63,193 nucleotides of DNA from Erysipelotrichaceae bacterium (GCA_030525525.1 JAUNEN010000011.1:1-63193), one strand, 5' to 3'. Counted from the stretch's first letter, positions 16,766-26,136 are shown. Notes: generated by a model not told the origin, from the sequence alone. A program made the numbers and translations.

Positions 16766-17725
16766 ATGACCGGAACAGAGTATGAAGACTGGTGCGCCGT
16801 ATATCTGAAAAAACTCGGCTTTCACAAGATCCGCAAAACAAAGACAACCGGTGATCAGGGGATTGATCTGATCGCTGAAAAGAAAGGCCTGACATATGGC
16901 TTTCAATGCAAATATTATTCATCAAAAATCGGCAACACAGCCATCCAGCAGGCATATGCGGGGATGACGTATTACGGCCTGAACAGGGCTGCCGTCATCA
17001 CCAATCAGACATTTACGCCTTCCGCATATGCACTGGCTGAAGAGACAGGCGTTCTGCTGTTTCCTGAAGTGAAGGCAGAAAAGGCTGACAGTGCATCTGT
17101 TCTGATCAGAATCGCAGCCCTTGGGCTGGCTGTATTTGTTCTGTTCAGAATGAAAGAGACAGTCAGCTCTGATCTTCAGAACATGCAGGCATACATGACG
17201 GGATATGCATTTATTCTGATTGCCTGCTTATCTGCATTCTTTGCTTCACACTACGGGGCTTTGTTCTGTACTGCTTTATGCACATTTGTGTCGGGTGCGG
17301 TATTGATCTTTGTGTATGAATGGACTGCAGCCCTGATCGCTGTCATATTCGGTCTGATCTGCCTTATACGGGCTTTTCTGCTTTTAAAAAGTGCAGTTCT
17401 TGCAAAAAACAGAGAAGAAAAAGCACAGCTGCGTCAGCTGATTGAAGAAACAGAAGATTCCCTGGCGGCAGAAACCGGACGGCTGTTAAGCGAAACACTG
17501 AACACACCGGTGAAAGCTGTGATGAAAAGAAGAAAGAATGACGGAAGCGTTGTGATTGAATGCAGCGTACGCAAAGAGGTTGATGATGTGCTGGCGCTGG
17601 CTGAATATACATTGAATCAATATGCTGATTATGAACGTGAGAATGTACGCTATAAACTTCAGAAAACCGATGACAGGAAGTTTACTGTATATCTGAAAAG
17701 GAAAGAAGAGGAACAAGAATTATGA
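16766..17725 (+). CDS. Membrane-anchored Mrr-type nuclease-domain protein
   Basis: 319 residues. Residues 1-105 match the Mrr-type restriction-endonuclease fold: GTEYEDWCAVYLKKLGF, the catalytic Asp in TTGDQGIDLIAEK, and QCKYYSSKIGNTAIQQA with the Q-x-K catalytic pair. Two to four membrane helices (about 115-215) follow, then a 100-residue charged C-terminal part. Such proteins can be modification-dependent restriction factors or DNA-repair accessories; no methylase is nearby. ATG 16766 is preferred over GTG 16760 because the -10 box ends at 16758. It overlaps the GH13 gene by four bases (ATGA). Confidence 0.82.
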   Translation: MTGTEYEDWCAVYLKKLGFHKIRKTKTTGDQGIDLIAEKKGLTYGFQCKYYSSKIGNTAIQQAYAGMTYYGLNRAAVITNQTFTPSAYALAEETGVLLFPEVKAEKADSASVLIRIAALGLAVFVLFRMKETVSSDLQNMQAYMTGYAFILIACLSAFFASHYGALFCTALCTFVSGAVLIFVYEWTAALIAVIFGLICLIRAFLLLKSAVLAKNREEKAQLRQLIEETEDSLAAETGRLLSETLNTPVKAVMKRRKNDGSVVIECSVRKEVDDVLALAEYTLNQYADYERENVRYKLQKTDDRKFTVYLKRKEEEQEL

Positions 17726-19290
17726 GCTGGTATGAAGAAGCAGTTTTTTATCATATTTACCCGCTTGGCCTATGCAATGCGCCGCAGAAAAACAATTACG
17801 GCGAACCGGTGCACAGGCTGAATAAAATCAGGGGATGGATTGAGCACATCAGAAAGATCGGATGCACGGCTCTTTATATCGGACCGTTATTTGAGTCTTC
17901 GGGACACGGATATGAGACAACCGATTATTACAGACTGGACAGCAGACTCGGAACAAATGAAGATCTGAAGGAGTTTGTGAAGGAATGCCATGACAAAGGA
18001 ATCAGGGTGATCTTTGACGGTGTCTTCAATCATACGGGAAGAGATTTCTTCGCCTTCAGGGATCTGAAGGAACACCGTGAGAATTCACGCTATAAAGACT
18101 GGTACTGCAATGTGAATTTCTACGGAAACAATGAATTCAATGACGGCTTCAGCTATGAGTCATGGGGCGGATACAACATTATGGCCAAGCTCAACCAGCG
18201 CAATCCTGAAGTATGCAGATACATCACGGATGTGATCCGCTTCTGGGTCAGTGAATTTGATGTGGACGGAATCCGTCTGGATGCGGCCGATGTGCTTGAT
18301 TTCAATTTCATGAAGCAACTGCGGCAGTGTGCCAACAGTGTGAAGGAAGACTTCTGGCTGATGGGGGAAGTGATCCATGGCGACTACAGCAGATGGGCAA
18401 ATGATGAAACCCTGCATTCAGTGACGAATTATGCCCTTCATAAGGGTCTTTATTCTGGACACAACGATCATAACTACTTTGAAATTGCCCACACGGTCAA
18501 GCGTCAGCTCGACATGTGTCCGATTGATCTGAAGCTTTACAACTTCACCGACAACCATGATGTCGAGCGCATCATGAGCAAGCTGACAAACAAGGCGCAC
18601 TATACGCCGGTTCATATTCTTCTTTACACACTTCCCGGTATTCCGAGCATCTACTACGGATCGGAGTTCGGGATTGAAGGAAAGAAGACATACGGCACGG
18701 ATGCGCCGCTGCGTCCGGCTCTGAAGCTTTCGGATTATGCCGATGCATATGAAACAAACCCCTGCACACAGCTGATCTCTGCCCTCGGGAAGATTCATCA
18801 CGATGTGAAGGAGCTTTCCTATGGCGGATATAAGGAATTGATGCTGAGTACGGGCCAGTATGCATTTGCCCGTGATGAGGTGATTGTTTCAGTCAATAAT
18901 GCCGATCAGGAAGCAGAATTCAATGTGCCGGCTGCTGAAGGAACCTATCGGGGAGCCCTTTCAGGAAAAACCGTAAAAGCAAGTGAAGGCAGACTGAAAT
19001 TCAAACTGTCCGGGTGCAGCGGGGAAATCTGGCTGAAGGATGGCAGAACATTCAAACCTGTGAAAAAGAAGATTGAAATCAAAAACGAAAAACCGGAAAT
19101 GAAAATGCCTTCCGTTTCAAAAACACAGAGGGCAGGCAAGTCCTTTGAAGAGATGAGTGTTGAAGAACTGCAGTGCGAGATTCTTGAGAGGATGGCCAAA
19201 AACGGTCCTGTCAATGATCAGATGAAGAGGGATGTCATGAATAACATCTGGCATGATTCACTGGTCAACTGGGTCAAGAGCTTCCGGTGA
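17722..19290 (+). CDS. Intracellular GH13 alpha-amylase-family glycosidase
   Basis: Alpha-glucan hydrolase or transferase with a complete catalytic set: Asp187 nucleophile in DGIRLDAAD, Glu216 acid in LMGEVIHG, Asp280 in FTDNHD, plus region I DGVFNHTG. There is no signal peptide, so it acts inside the cell on maltodextrin or glycogen. It resembles cyclomaltodextrinase/neopullulanase-like members but lacks a clear N-terminal domain. The last 75 residues form an extra Lys/Glu-rich segment ending in a helical EEMSVEELQCEILERMA region not typical of GH13. It is coupled by ATGA to the Mrr-domain gene. Confidence 0.88.
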   Translation: MSWYEEAVFYHIYPLGLCNAPQKNNYGEPVHRLNKIRGWIEHIRKIGCTALYIGPLFESSGHGYETTDYYRLDSRLGTNEDLKEFVKECHDKGIRVIFDGVFNHTGRDFFAFRDLKEHRENSRYKDWYCNVNFYGNNEFNDGFSYESWGGYNIMAKLNQRNPEVCRYITDVIRFWVSEFDVDGIRLDAADVLDFNFMKQLRQCANSVKEDFWLMGEVIHGDYSRWANDETLHSVTNYALHKGLYSGHNDHNYFEIAHTVKRQLDMCPIDLKLYNFTDNHDVERIMSKLTNKAHYTPVHILLYTLPGIPSIYYGSEFGIEGKKTYGTDAPLRPALKLSDYADAYETNPCTQLISALGKIHHDVKELSYGGYKELMLSTGQYAFARDEVIVSVNNADQEAEFNVPAAEGTYRGALSGKTVKASEGRLKFKLSGCSGEIWLKDGRTFKPVKKKIEIKNEKPEMKMPSVSKTQRAGKSFEEMSVEELQCEILERMAKNGPVNDQMKRDVMNNIWHDSLVNWVKSFR

Positions 19291-19407
19291 AAACACAGTG
19301 CAGGGTGAATGAAAGAAATTTTTATATTTTTAATCAGATTTACTGAAAATTACATGTTAAATTTGTGCAAATTAATAATTTTCACCAAAATGATAAGCTT
19401 AAATGGA

Positions 19408-19435
19408 TTGACAGTTTGTTGGATTGTAGTATTTT
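19408..19435 (+). promoter_or_regulatory. Orphan promoter in the gap before the MATE gene
   Basis: TTGACA (19408-19413), a 16-base spacer, TATTTT (19430-19435). Transcription from here would meet a terminator at 19485-19512 after about 70 bases, before any gene. In between lies the 10-base palindrome ATCTGCAGAT. This 292-base gap (19291-19582) contains no other gene-like element. Confidence 0.5.
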
Positions 19436-19484
19436 GTTGTAGACAGGATCTGCAGATTCCCCCAATATTCTGTGATCATGTTAG

Positions 19485-19512
19485 ACGCCGGCCTTCCCCG
19501 GCGTTTTTATTT
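19485..19512 (+). terminator. Terminator upstream of the MATE gene
   Basis: ACGCCGG (19485-19491) pairs with CCGGCGT (19498-19504), followed by TTTTATTTT. It may end the GH13 transcript or act as an attenuator or the end of a small RNA. Confidence 0.8.
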
Positions 19513-19582
19513 TCCTTCGTGGCATATTGGTTGCAATTTGACAGATTTCCTGTATCGTATGACAGTCAGAAAGGATCGTCGG

Positions 19583-20938
19583 ATGAAACAGCTGTTTGGA
19601 AACAAGGAATTTCTGAAAAGACTGGTGCTGATTGCGCTGCCGATCGGCATGCAGTCGGTGATCAATCTTCTCGTCAATCTCATTGATACAATCATGGTCG
19701 GCAGACTCGGAGATATTGCCCTGAGTGCCGTGAATATCTCTTCGCAGTTTCCCTATCTCTACATGACGATCATTATGGGAATTGCCAATGCAGGTCTGAT
19801 TATCGCTTCCCAGGCATTCGGAAACAAAAGGCCGGACAAAGTGAAGGCAATTCTGTCATTCTGCTTCAAACTCGGGTTTGTGATCAATCTGATCTTCTTC
19901 ACAGTCACATATCTGTTTCCGGAAGGGATCATTTCCATCTATACGGACAATCCGGCGATTATTGAAACAGGCGGAAAGTATATCAGGATTTTCTCGTGGA
20001 CGATGCTGTTTCAGTCAATTTCTCTGACCGCAGTTATTATTCTGAGAAGTGCAGGCGTCAACCGGCTCGGCTTTACTTCTTCATTGTTTGCCTGCTCGGC
20101 CAATGTCTTTTTCAACTGGATGTTCATCTTCGGCAATCTCGGTGCTCCAAGGATGGGAGTCAGCGGGGCGGCACTCGGTACGGTGATGGCGCGCGTGGCG
20201 GAACTGATTGTCGTGATCGTCGGCATGGCGAAAGATCAGAAACTCGGCTGGCGCTTAAGGGATCTTTCGATGATGCCTGATCGGGCGGCTCTCAAAGATT
20301 TTGTGAAAATCGGCACGCCGAGCATCATTTCCGAAGTCACGGGCAACCTCAACGTTTCGGCGGCGGCCATGATCACCGGACGTGTCTCGGAATACTATAT
20401 TGCCGCCAACAGCATCGTGCATAACATCTGGACCATCTCTTCGCTGTTCATGTTCGGTGTTGCGATGGGTGCCAATGTCATCATCGGTCACGTCATCGGT
20501 GCAAATGAAATGGAAAAAGCGGATGAATATGCCGGATATTTCATCAATATTGCGGCTGCGATCGGTCTGGCTGCAGCGGCGCTGACACAATTGATTGCCC
20601 CGTTCATCACTTCTTTCTTCAACGTTTCCCCGCAGGCTCTTGAAACCGCAAAAGAGCTGACGCTTTCCGCCGGCATTGCCGTCTTCTTCTTAGCAATGCA
20701 GACGATTCTGACCAAAGGCGTGCTGCGTGGGGGAGGGCAGGCGGCGGCTGTCACAAGAGTGGATCTGCTGTCCTGCTGGCTGGTCAATATCCCGGTCGGC
20801 TTCTTTATCGCTCTTGTGCTCAGGCTTGATCCGTTCTGGATTTATCTGAGCTTAAGAATCGACTATCTGATCAAGACAGTCTGGGCACTTTACAAAATTA
20901 AAAAGACGGACTGGATCATCCGTCTGAATGTCGACTAA
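19583..20938 (+). CDS. MATE family multidrug/metabolite efflux transporter
   Basis: 451-residue polytopic membrane protein with about 12 helices in two MatE halves. Family marks are ALPIGMQSVINLLVNLIDTIMVGRLG at the N terminus (in the NorM/DinF-like style) and a related start in the second half (IGTPSIISEVTGNLNVSAAAMITGRV). It exports cationic compounds by Na+ or H+ antiport; the substrate is unknown. ATG 19583 follows AGAAAGGA; the longer frame from 19472 crosses the terminator. A second MATE gene lies at 22101 on the other strand. Confidence 0.9.
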   Translation: MKQLFGNKEFLKRLVLIALPIGMQSVINLLVNLIDTIMVGRLGDIALSAVNISSQFPYLYMTIIMGIANAGLIIASQAFGNKRPDKVKAILSFCFKLGFVINLIFFTVTYLFPEGIISIYTDNPAIIETGGKYIRIFSWTMLFQSISLTAVIILRSAGVNRLGFTSSLFACSANVFFNWMFIFGNLGAPRMGVSGAALGTVMARVAELIVVIVGMAKDQKLGWRLRDLSMMPDRAALKDFVKIGTPSIISEVTGNLNVSAAAMITGRVSEYYIAANSIVHNIWTISSLFMFGVAMGANVIIGHVIGANEMEKADEYAGYFINIAAAIGLAAAALTQLIAPFITSFFNVSPQALETAKELTLSAGIAVFFLAMQTILTKGVLRGGGQAAAVTRVDLLSCWLVNIPVGFFIALVLRLDPFWIYLSLRIDYLIKTVWALYKIKKTDWIIRLNVD

Positions 20939-22014
20939 AGCCTGATGGTGAGAGCGTCGCACGGACAGTGACCGGAATCGTATTGCGATCTGATCCATCT
21001 GCCGAAGATATCGTCTTTAAGCAGCTCCATTGCTTTCGTAAAATCAGGATCATTGAAGAATTCATCCCGGCGCCTGAAGAGGGCGCCCTTGTTATATGCG
21101 ATCTGCCATCTGATCAATGCGTCTGCGCATTTCTCTGCGGTGTTTTCATCGCATTTTTCTGATAATGTCTTCAGCCAGGCTTCTCTTCTTTTTTCAAGAA
21201 CTGCCCGATCCTTTTTGGCTGCCTTTGCGGCAGTCAGAGGATCATCAAACACAAGCTGACGCAGGCGGTAAACGGCAGTGTTGTCTTCAAGTCTCAGAGT
21301 CCCGTACATATGCGCCCCGCCCGCCAGAATGGGCAGTGTGATTTCATACAGGCCTGAATGAATGATGCGGGGATCATGAAGATGTCCGTTGAACACCAGT
21401 TTCACACCATGCGCGGCAAGCATCTCTCTGATTCCTTCTGGCTGCAGAAGATAAAATTCAGGCCGGCCCATCCACGATTCCGGATGCAGAGGGTGGTGGC
21501 AAAGAAAGATAACCTTTTCAATTCTTTCAGCCGCAGAAACAAGCTGCTGTTCAAGCCAGTCAATTGTTTCTTTTTTCAGCAGGCCGCCTGGTCTGTATTT
21601 TCCTTCATGATCATCCATAGAGATAAATCTGTATTGTCTGAAGGTGCGGCTGAAGCTGAGAGAAGCCTCATCGCATTCATCCGGTTTCAGGAGATCAAAA
21701 AACATACTGCGGTAAGCCTGTTCTGATCCCTGATCAAAATCATGATTGCCGGCTGCCATGATGACGGCAATGCCCTGATCGTCAAGTCTTTTCAGAAAGC
21801 TTCTCAGCATGCGCATATCTTCTGCGCTGCCGCTTTGCGTATTGTCGCCGAGCGCAATGAAAAGATCCGGTTTACTCTGAATGATCTCTTCGGCAAACCG
21901 GTCATAAAGCTCTCTGTTCATGCGCATCAGGGAAACGATTGAATCGGAAAGATCATCTTTTGCGCTCATGTGCAGATCGGCGGCGATCACTGCTCTGAAT
22001 GGTTCTGTCTTCAC
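20935..22014 (-). CDS. Metallophosphoesterase with C-terminal extension
   Basis: Calcineurin-like phosphoesterase of 359 residues. Metal motifs are AADLHMS (D-x-H), ALGDNTQSG, AGNHDFD, CHHPLHP and FNGHLHD, which make a complete binuclear site in roughly the first 230 residues. A 110-residue helical tail follows. The layout fits the DNA-repair exonuclease/3',5'-cyclic-nucleotide phosphodiesterase-like group; the substrate is unknown. The start codon is GTG. It lies 6 bases after TATAGT, so the message may be leaderless. Its 3' end overlaps the converging MATE gene by 4 bases. Confidence 0.82.
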   Translation of the reverse strand: MKTEPFRAVIAADLHMSAKDDLSDSIVSLMRMNRELYDRFAEEIIQSKPDLFIALGDNTQSGSAEDMRMLRSFLKRLDDQGIAVIMAAGNHDFDQGSEQAYRSMFFDLLKPDECDEASLSFSRTFRQYRFISMDDHEGKYRPGGLLKKETIDWLEQQLVSAAERIEKVIFLCHHPLHPESWMGRPEFYLLQPEGIREMLAAHGVKLVFNGHLHDPRIIHSGLYEITLPILAGGAHMYGTLRLEDNTAVYRLRQLVFDDPLTAAKAAKKDRAVLEKRREAWLKTLSEKCDENTAEKCADALIRWQIAYNKGALFRRRDEFFNDPDFTKAMELLKDDIFGRWIRSQYDSGHCPCDALTIRL

Positions 22015-22057
22015 ACATTAACTATAATGCCTGTACGCACTTTGGTTCCACAATTCA

Positions 22058-22088
22058 CAAAAAAACATACCGCATGAATGCGATATGT
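22058..22088 (-). terminator. Terminator of the second MATE gene
   Basis: The stem ACATACCGCAT...ATGCGATATGT (22065-22088) is followed on the minus strand by TTTTTTTG. Confidence 0.85.
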
Positions 22089-22100
22089 CAGAAGTCTGTT

Positions 22101-23507
22101 TCAGGATCTGGCAACCAGATTGTGGACCCAGACCTTTTTTTCAACAAGTACAAGTCCGAAGACTCCCTTGATGAGATCGGCTGCCGCGACCAGCAGTACC
22201 ATGAGTACAACCGGAATGGACGTGAAACTGGCAAGCACAAATGCAAGCGGCCATGAGACCAGACACGTAAACACACTGTCGGAAATGAATGTGATGATCG
22301 TCTTGCCGCCGCATCTCATCGTGAAGTAGCAGGCATTGCATAAAGCACCGACAGGCATTGCCAGTCCGGCAACCCTGAGAAGAGCAGCTGCTGTTGTGCG
22401 CACGGTTTCGGTTGTGTTGTAAAGCAGCGGGAAGAAAGGTGCGCTGAAGATCATTGCAGTTCCCGTGAGACTGCTGAGTATTAAAGCGAACACAATCAGC
22501 CAGCGGTCATACTGCACCGCTTCCTCAAGCTTGCCGGCTCCGAGCTGCTGGCCGACGATGATGCCGATTGAGCTGCCCATGCCGATGCAGACAATGAAGA
22601 ACAGATTGTTGACGGTTGAATAGATGTTGCAGGCCGCAACCGCATCAAGGCCGCGGGTTGAATAACATTGATTGATCCCGGCAATGCCGAGCGACCACAG
22701 GAGCTCATTGATGACAAGCGGCGTTCCTTTGCTCAATACCTTCAGAATCAGCTCGCGGGGAATTGCAAAGTGTGCAAACACATCTTTGAAATATGTTTTC
22801 TCTTCGCTGATCATTCTGCAAAGAACAAAAAGATAAGCCAGCTCCGCAAAGCGCGAAAGCACGGTGGCAACGGCAGCTCCCTGAATGCCTAAGCGCGGGA
22901 AGCCGAATTTGCCAAATATTAACAGATAGTTGAATACAAAGTTGATGCCGACCGCAAGGAAGGAAGCCTTCATCGGGGCAACGGTTTCGCCATCCTCACG
23001 CATCGTGGATGAGATGCATTGGCTGAAGGCAAACGCAGGCAGTCCCGCCAGCATGATCAGCAGATATGAGCGGCTGCCTTCAAGGGTGCGGGCAATATCG
23101 GCTGCACTGTTGAGATCATCATTGAGATAAAGACCGATTAAAGCATCATGCTGAAGAAGAAAGATCGTCATGGCTGCTGCAATCGCAATCGCTGCGACGG
23201 CAATCTTGACACGCAGACAGTTGCGGACGCCCTCATAATCATTTTTGCCGCAGTATTGGGCAGAGAAGATGCCGGCCGCATTGACGCAGCCGAATATCGT
23301 GATATTGAAGATGAACAGCAGCTGGTTGGCAATCGATACACCCGACATTTCCAGAGTGCCGACTCTGCCGATCATGATGTTGTCCAGGAGGTTGACAAAG
23401 TTTGTGACGGCATTCTGCAGCATGATCGGAACTGCAATCAGCAGAACTTTCCGGTAAAAGGGAAGGTCTGCAAACCATCGTTTTCTGAGTGTATGGATAA
23501 AGGACAT
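22101..23507 (-). CDS. MATE family efflux transporter (second copy)
   Basis: 468-residue polytopic protein with the MATE opening IAVPIMLQNAVTNFVNLLDNIMIGRVGTLEMSGVSIANQ and a second repeat near LSKGTPLVINELLWSLGIAGINQCYS. It is only distantly similar to the 19583 protein, so this is not a recent duplication. GGGAGGT lies upstream of ATG. It belongs to the family of cation-driven exporters; the substrate is not known. Confidence 0.9.
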   Translation of the reverse strand: MSFIHTLRKRWFADLPFYRKVLLIAVPIMLQNAVTNFVNLLDNIMIGRVGTLEMSGVSIANQLLFIFNITIFGCVNAAGIFSAQYCGKNDYEGVRNCLRVKIAVAAIAIAAAMTIFLLQHDALIGLYLNDDLNSAADIARTLEGSRSYLLIMLAGLPAFAFSQCISSTMREDGETVAPMKASFLAVGINFVFNYLLIFGKFGFPRLGIQGAAVATVLSRFAELAYLFVLCRMISEEKTYFKDVFAHFAIPRELILKVLSKGTPLVINELLWSLGIAGINQCYSTRGLDAVAACNIYSTVNNLFFIVCIGMGSSIGIIVGQQLGAGKLEEAVQYDRWLIVFALILSSLTGTAMIFSAPFFPLLYNTTETVRTTAAALLRVAGLAMPVGALCNACYFTMRCGGKTIITFISDSVFTCLVSWPLAFVLASFTSIPVVLMVLLVAAADLIKGVFGLVLVEKKVWVHNLVARS

Positions 23508-23590
23508 ATGAATGAAACCTCCCTTCTTCTTGAAACGCCTGCAAAGTATATCATTTTTTGATATAGTTTTCCTTGCATCGGAGGAAAGAA

Positions 23591-24364
23591 ATGATCAAAG
23601 CAGTATTTTTTGATATTGACGGTACACTGGTCAGTTTTGAAACCCATGAGATTCCTTCTTCTGCCTTAAGTGCGCTGAAAAAGCTGAAAGAAAGAGGAAT
23701 CCGCACATATATCGCAACCGGCAGGGCAAAGGACGGTCTTTGCGTTGTGGAGGGGCTGGATTTTGACGGCTATATTACCCTCAACGGGCAGTATTGCTTT
23801 ACGGCTGATAAAGAAGTGATTTATGAAAATACAATCCTGAAGGAAGATCTTGAAATCCTTGTCGAAGAGCTTGGAAAGGATCCCTTCCCGGCAGGCTTTG
23901 TCATGCGTGATACAAAGGTATTCAACTACCGTGATGAGCGGGTGGATGAAATTCATGCGATCACCCACAATGACAACCATCCGGCCGGTGATGTTTCAAA
24001 GGTTCTCGATGAAAAGATCTATCAGGTCATGTGTTTTATCGATGAAGAACGGGAGAAAAATCTGCTGGCAAAAATGAAGCACTGCACAGCAGCCAGATGG
24101 CATCCGCTGTTCTGCGATATCTCTCCTTTGGGAGGCACCAAAGTCAAAGGGATCGATCAGTTTCTGGCACATGACGGGATTGATCTTTCGGAAACACTTG
24201 CAGTCGGGGATGGCGGCAATGATCTTGAAATGCTTGAACATACGGCATATTCGGCAGCGATGGGAAATGCGCCTGACTTTGTCAGAGAGGCTGCCGACTA
24301 TGTTTCAAATGATGTCGATCACGACGGTCTTTGCGAGGCTCTCAGTCATTTTCATCTTCTCTGA
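23591..24364 (+). CDS. Cof-type HAD-IIB sugar-phosphatase-like hydrolase
   Basis: 257-residue haloacid-dehalogenase phosphatase. Motif I is FFDIDGTLVSF (nucleophile Asp10), motif II is in YIATGR, the lysine motif in GGTKVKGIDQFL, and motif IV is VGDGGNDLEML. The inserted cap is the IIB type of the Cof family, which usually acts on sugar phosphates, FMN/PLP or similar. ATG 23591 follows GGAGG. A clear relative sits at 27507, with the same MIKAVFFDIDGTL start. Confidence 0.9.
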   Translation: MIKAVFFDIDGTLVSFETHEIPSSALSALKKLKERGIRTYIATGRAKDGLCVVEGLDFDGYITLNGQYCFTADKEVIYENTILKEDLEILVEELGKDPFPAGFVMRDTKVFNYRDERVDEIHAITHNDNHPAGDVSKVLDEKIYQVMCFIDEEREKNLLAKMKHCTAARWHPLFCDISPLGGTKVKGIDQFLAHDGIDLSETLAVGDGGNDLEMLEHTAYSAAMGNAPDFVREAADYVSNDVDHDGLCEALSHFHLL

Positions 24365-24409
24365 CGGAAATTTGAGTTATGATTAGCTCTGTTATCTACC
24401 GAGGTTTCT

Positions 24410-25318
24410 ATGCGAAGAAAAATTCTTGTACTGTACAATCCGAATGCGGGTGCTTCGAATGTTTCGAAGAACGTGACGGATGTCATTGAATATCTGAGTG
24501 AGAACGGCTGTGAGGTCACTGTCTATCCGATCATTCCCAAGCGCGGGCTGATTTCGGAAAGTCTGATTACTGAGCGGGCAGGTGATTTTGAATCACTGTT
24601 TGTCTGCGGCGGGGACGGGACAATGAATCATGTGATCAATACGCTTGCAGCCAAAGAGATCGATCTGCCGATCGGATATCTGCCGCTGGGAAGTACAAAT
24701 GATTTTGCCCGTACGCTGTACAGAAAAGACAGAGTCAGTGTCAAAGACGCATGCCGGTGTGTGCTCTCTGCAAAAACAAAAAGGTATGATATCGGCAAGC
24801 TCAATAACCGTTATTTCAATTATGTGGCATGTTTCGGAGCGTTTACCAAAGTCAGCTACACAACCCCGCGCGATCTGAAAAGCACGTTCGGGTACGGTGC
24901 CTATGTGCTCAACGCAATCGCTGCCTTTCCGGAAGATATCAATTATGTGCGCCATGTCCGTTTGATTCATGACGGCATCGAGGAACAGGGAGACTTCTGG
25001 GCAGGGTATGTTTCCAACTCAATCTCGGTTGCCGGCATGCGCAATCAGCTGATTGAATCCAGTGAAATCGATGACGGTTTCTTTGAACTGACAATGATCC
25101 GCCATGTCGACAACCCGCTTGATGCGGCTGAAATGGGCAGCGAACTGATCGGCAGTTCCAATGATGACAGATTTGTCAGGCACTGGCGTGTCAGACATCT
25201 GGAAATGCAGTTTGACGAAGATACGCCGTGGACAATGGACGGGGAACCGGGAAAAAACTACCGCTCGGTGACAATTGATGTTATTCCGAAGAAAATCAGG
25301 ATCTACACAGATGAGTGA
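24410..25318 (+). CDS. Diacylglycerol kinase-family lipid kinase
   Basis: Cytoplasmic or membrane-associated lipid kinase of the DgkB/YegS type (302 residues) that returns diacylglycerol to phosphatidic acid during lipid or lipoteichoic acid turnover. Motifs: LYNPNAGAS near the N terminus, the nucleotide-binding VCGGDGTMNHVINTL, PLGSTNDFART, and the C-terminal EDTPWTMDGE. The spacing of these blocks is normal. It is monocistronic with a strong terminator. Confidence 0.9.
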   Translation: MRRKILVLYNPNAGASNVSKNVTDVIEYLSENGCEVTVYPIIPKRGLISESLITERAGDFESLFVCGGDGTMNHVINTLAAKEIDLPIGYLPLGSTNDFARTLYRKDRVSVKDACRCVLSAKTKRYDIGKLNNRYFNYVACFGAFTKVSYTTPRDLKSTFGYGAYVLNAIAAFPEDINYVRHVRLIHDGIEEQGDFWAGYVSNSISVAGMRNQLIESSEIDDGFFELTMIRHVDNPLDAAEMGSELIGSSNDDRFVRHWRVRHLEMQFDEDTPWTMDGEPGKNYRSVTIDVIPKKIRIYTDE

Positions 25319-25347
25319 AAGCCGCAGTGGTTTTCACTTTTTTTTAT
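25314..25347 (+). terminator. Terminator of the lipid kinase gene
   Basis: AGTGAAAGCC (25314-25323) pairs with GGTTTTCACT (25329-25338), then a T run. Confidence 0.85.
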
Positions 25348-25414
25348 GCATGTACTCAACTTTTATGAATTTGTGCTACATTAGTATTAAGGGAAATCCA
25401 AAAGGAAATAATTT

Positions 25415-26128
25415 ATGAACAAGAAAGATAAAAAGTTCAAAAAAATGGAAGAGGAAGCCGCAAAGCCGGCAGTCCTGTTCGATTTTGACGGCACGCTGAT
25501 GGATACGGATATTGCCGTCATCGCAGCCTACAGAGAAATTTTCGACCGTTACAACAAGGGGATGGAATTCACAAGAGACGTGGAAAGCGAAGTTCTGACA
25601 AACGTTCCGGAAGTCATGATGAAAAAGTACTTCCCGCGCCGTTCGGCAGCCAAATGTGTCCAGGAACTTCTCGATTATCAGGAACAGCACCTCAACGATC
25701 TGATTCAGCCGATGCACGGCGTCAGAAGACTGCTGAGCTGGCTGAATGAAAACGGCTATAAGACCGGTGTTCTTTCCGACCGTTCGCAGTCAATGCTTGA
25801 GCTTTATCTCAAGAGCTCCGACATGTACAATTACTTCAATCATGTGCGCGGCAATGACACCGACCGCACGGTTGAACTTGAAAAGACAGACATTACCGAA
25901 ACCGCAAAAGCTCTCGGATGCGATCATTGCGTCTATATCAGCGACAATCCGGAAAATCTTGAAGCCGCAAGAAACGCAGGCGCCTACACAATCGGCTTCT
26001 TAAGCGAACATTCCGATACGCTGCGCTTTGTAGAAGCAGGACCTGATTTCATGACCGCATCGATGGATCAGATCAGAATGCTTCTCAGCGGTGAGCCGTA
26101 CTGGCTTGCCTATGAGCTTGCTGAATAA
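25415..26128 (+). CDS. HAD-IA hydrolase (phosphoglycolate phosphatase-like)
   Basis: 237 residues. A basic tail (MNKKDKKFKKMEEE) precedes the HAD core LFDFDGTLMDTD, then VLSDRSQ as motif II, with Asp in VYISDNPENLEAARNAG as the acidic motif. The four-helix cap matches the phosphoglycolate/pyrophosphate phosphatase subgroup. Substrate is unknown. The ribosome binding site AAAAGGAAA is moderate. A symmetric terminator follows. Confidence 0.85.
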   Translation: MNKKDKKFKKMEEEAAKPAVLFDFDGTLMDTDIAVIAAYREIFDRYNKGMEFTRDVESEVLTNVPEVMMKKYFPRRSAAKCVQELLDYQEQHLNDLIQPMHGVRRLLSWLNENGYKTGVLSDRSQSMLELYLKSSDMYNYFNHVRGNDTDRTVELEKTDITETAKALGCDHCVYISDNPENLEAARNAGAYTIGFLSEHSDTLRFVEAGPDFMTASMDQIRMLLSGEPYWLAYELAE

Positions 26129-26136
26129 GATTAAGG

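Noticed and set aside
19443-19512. Known riboswitch class ahead of the MATE gene
   Set aside because: I could not match the 70-base stretch to guanidine, preQ1 or other small consensus structures.
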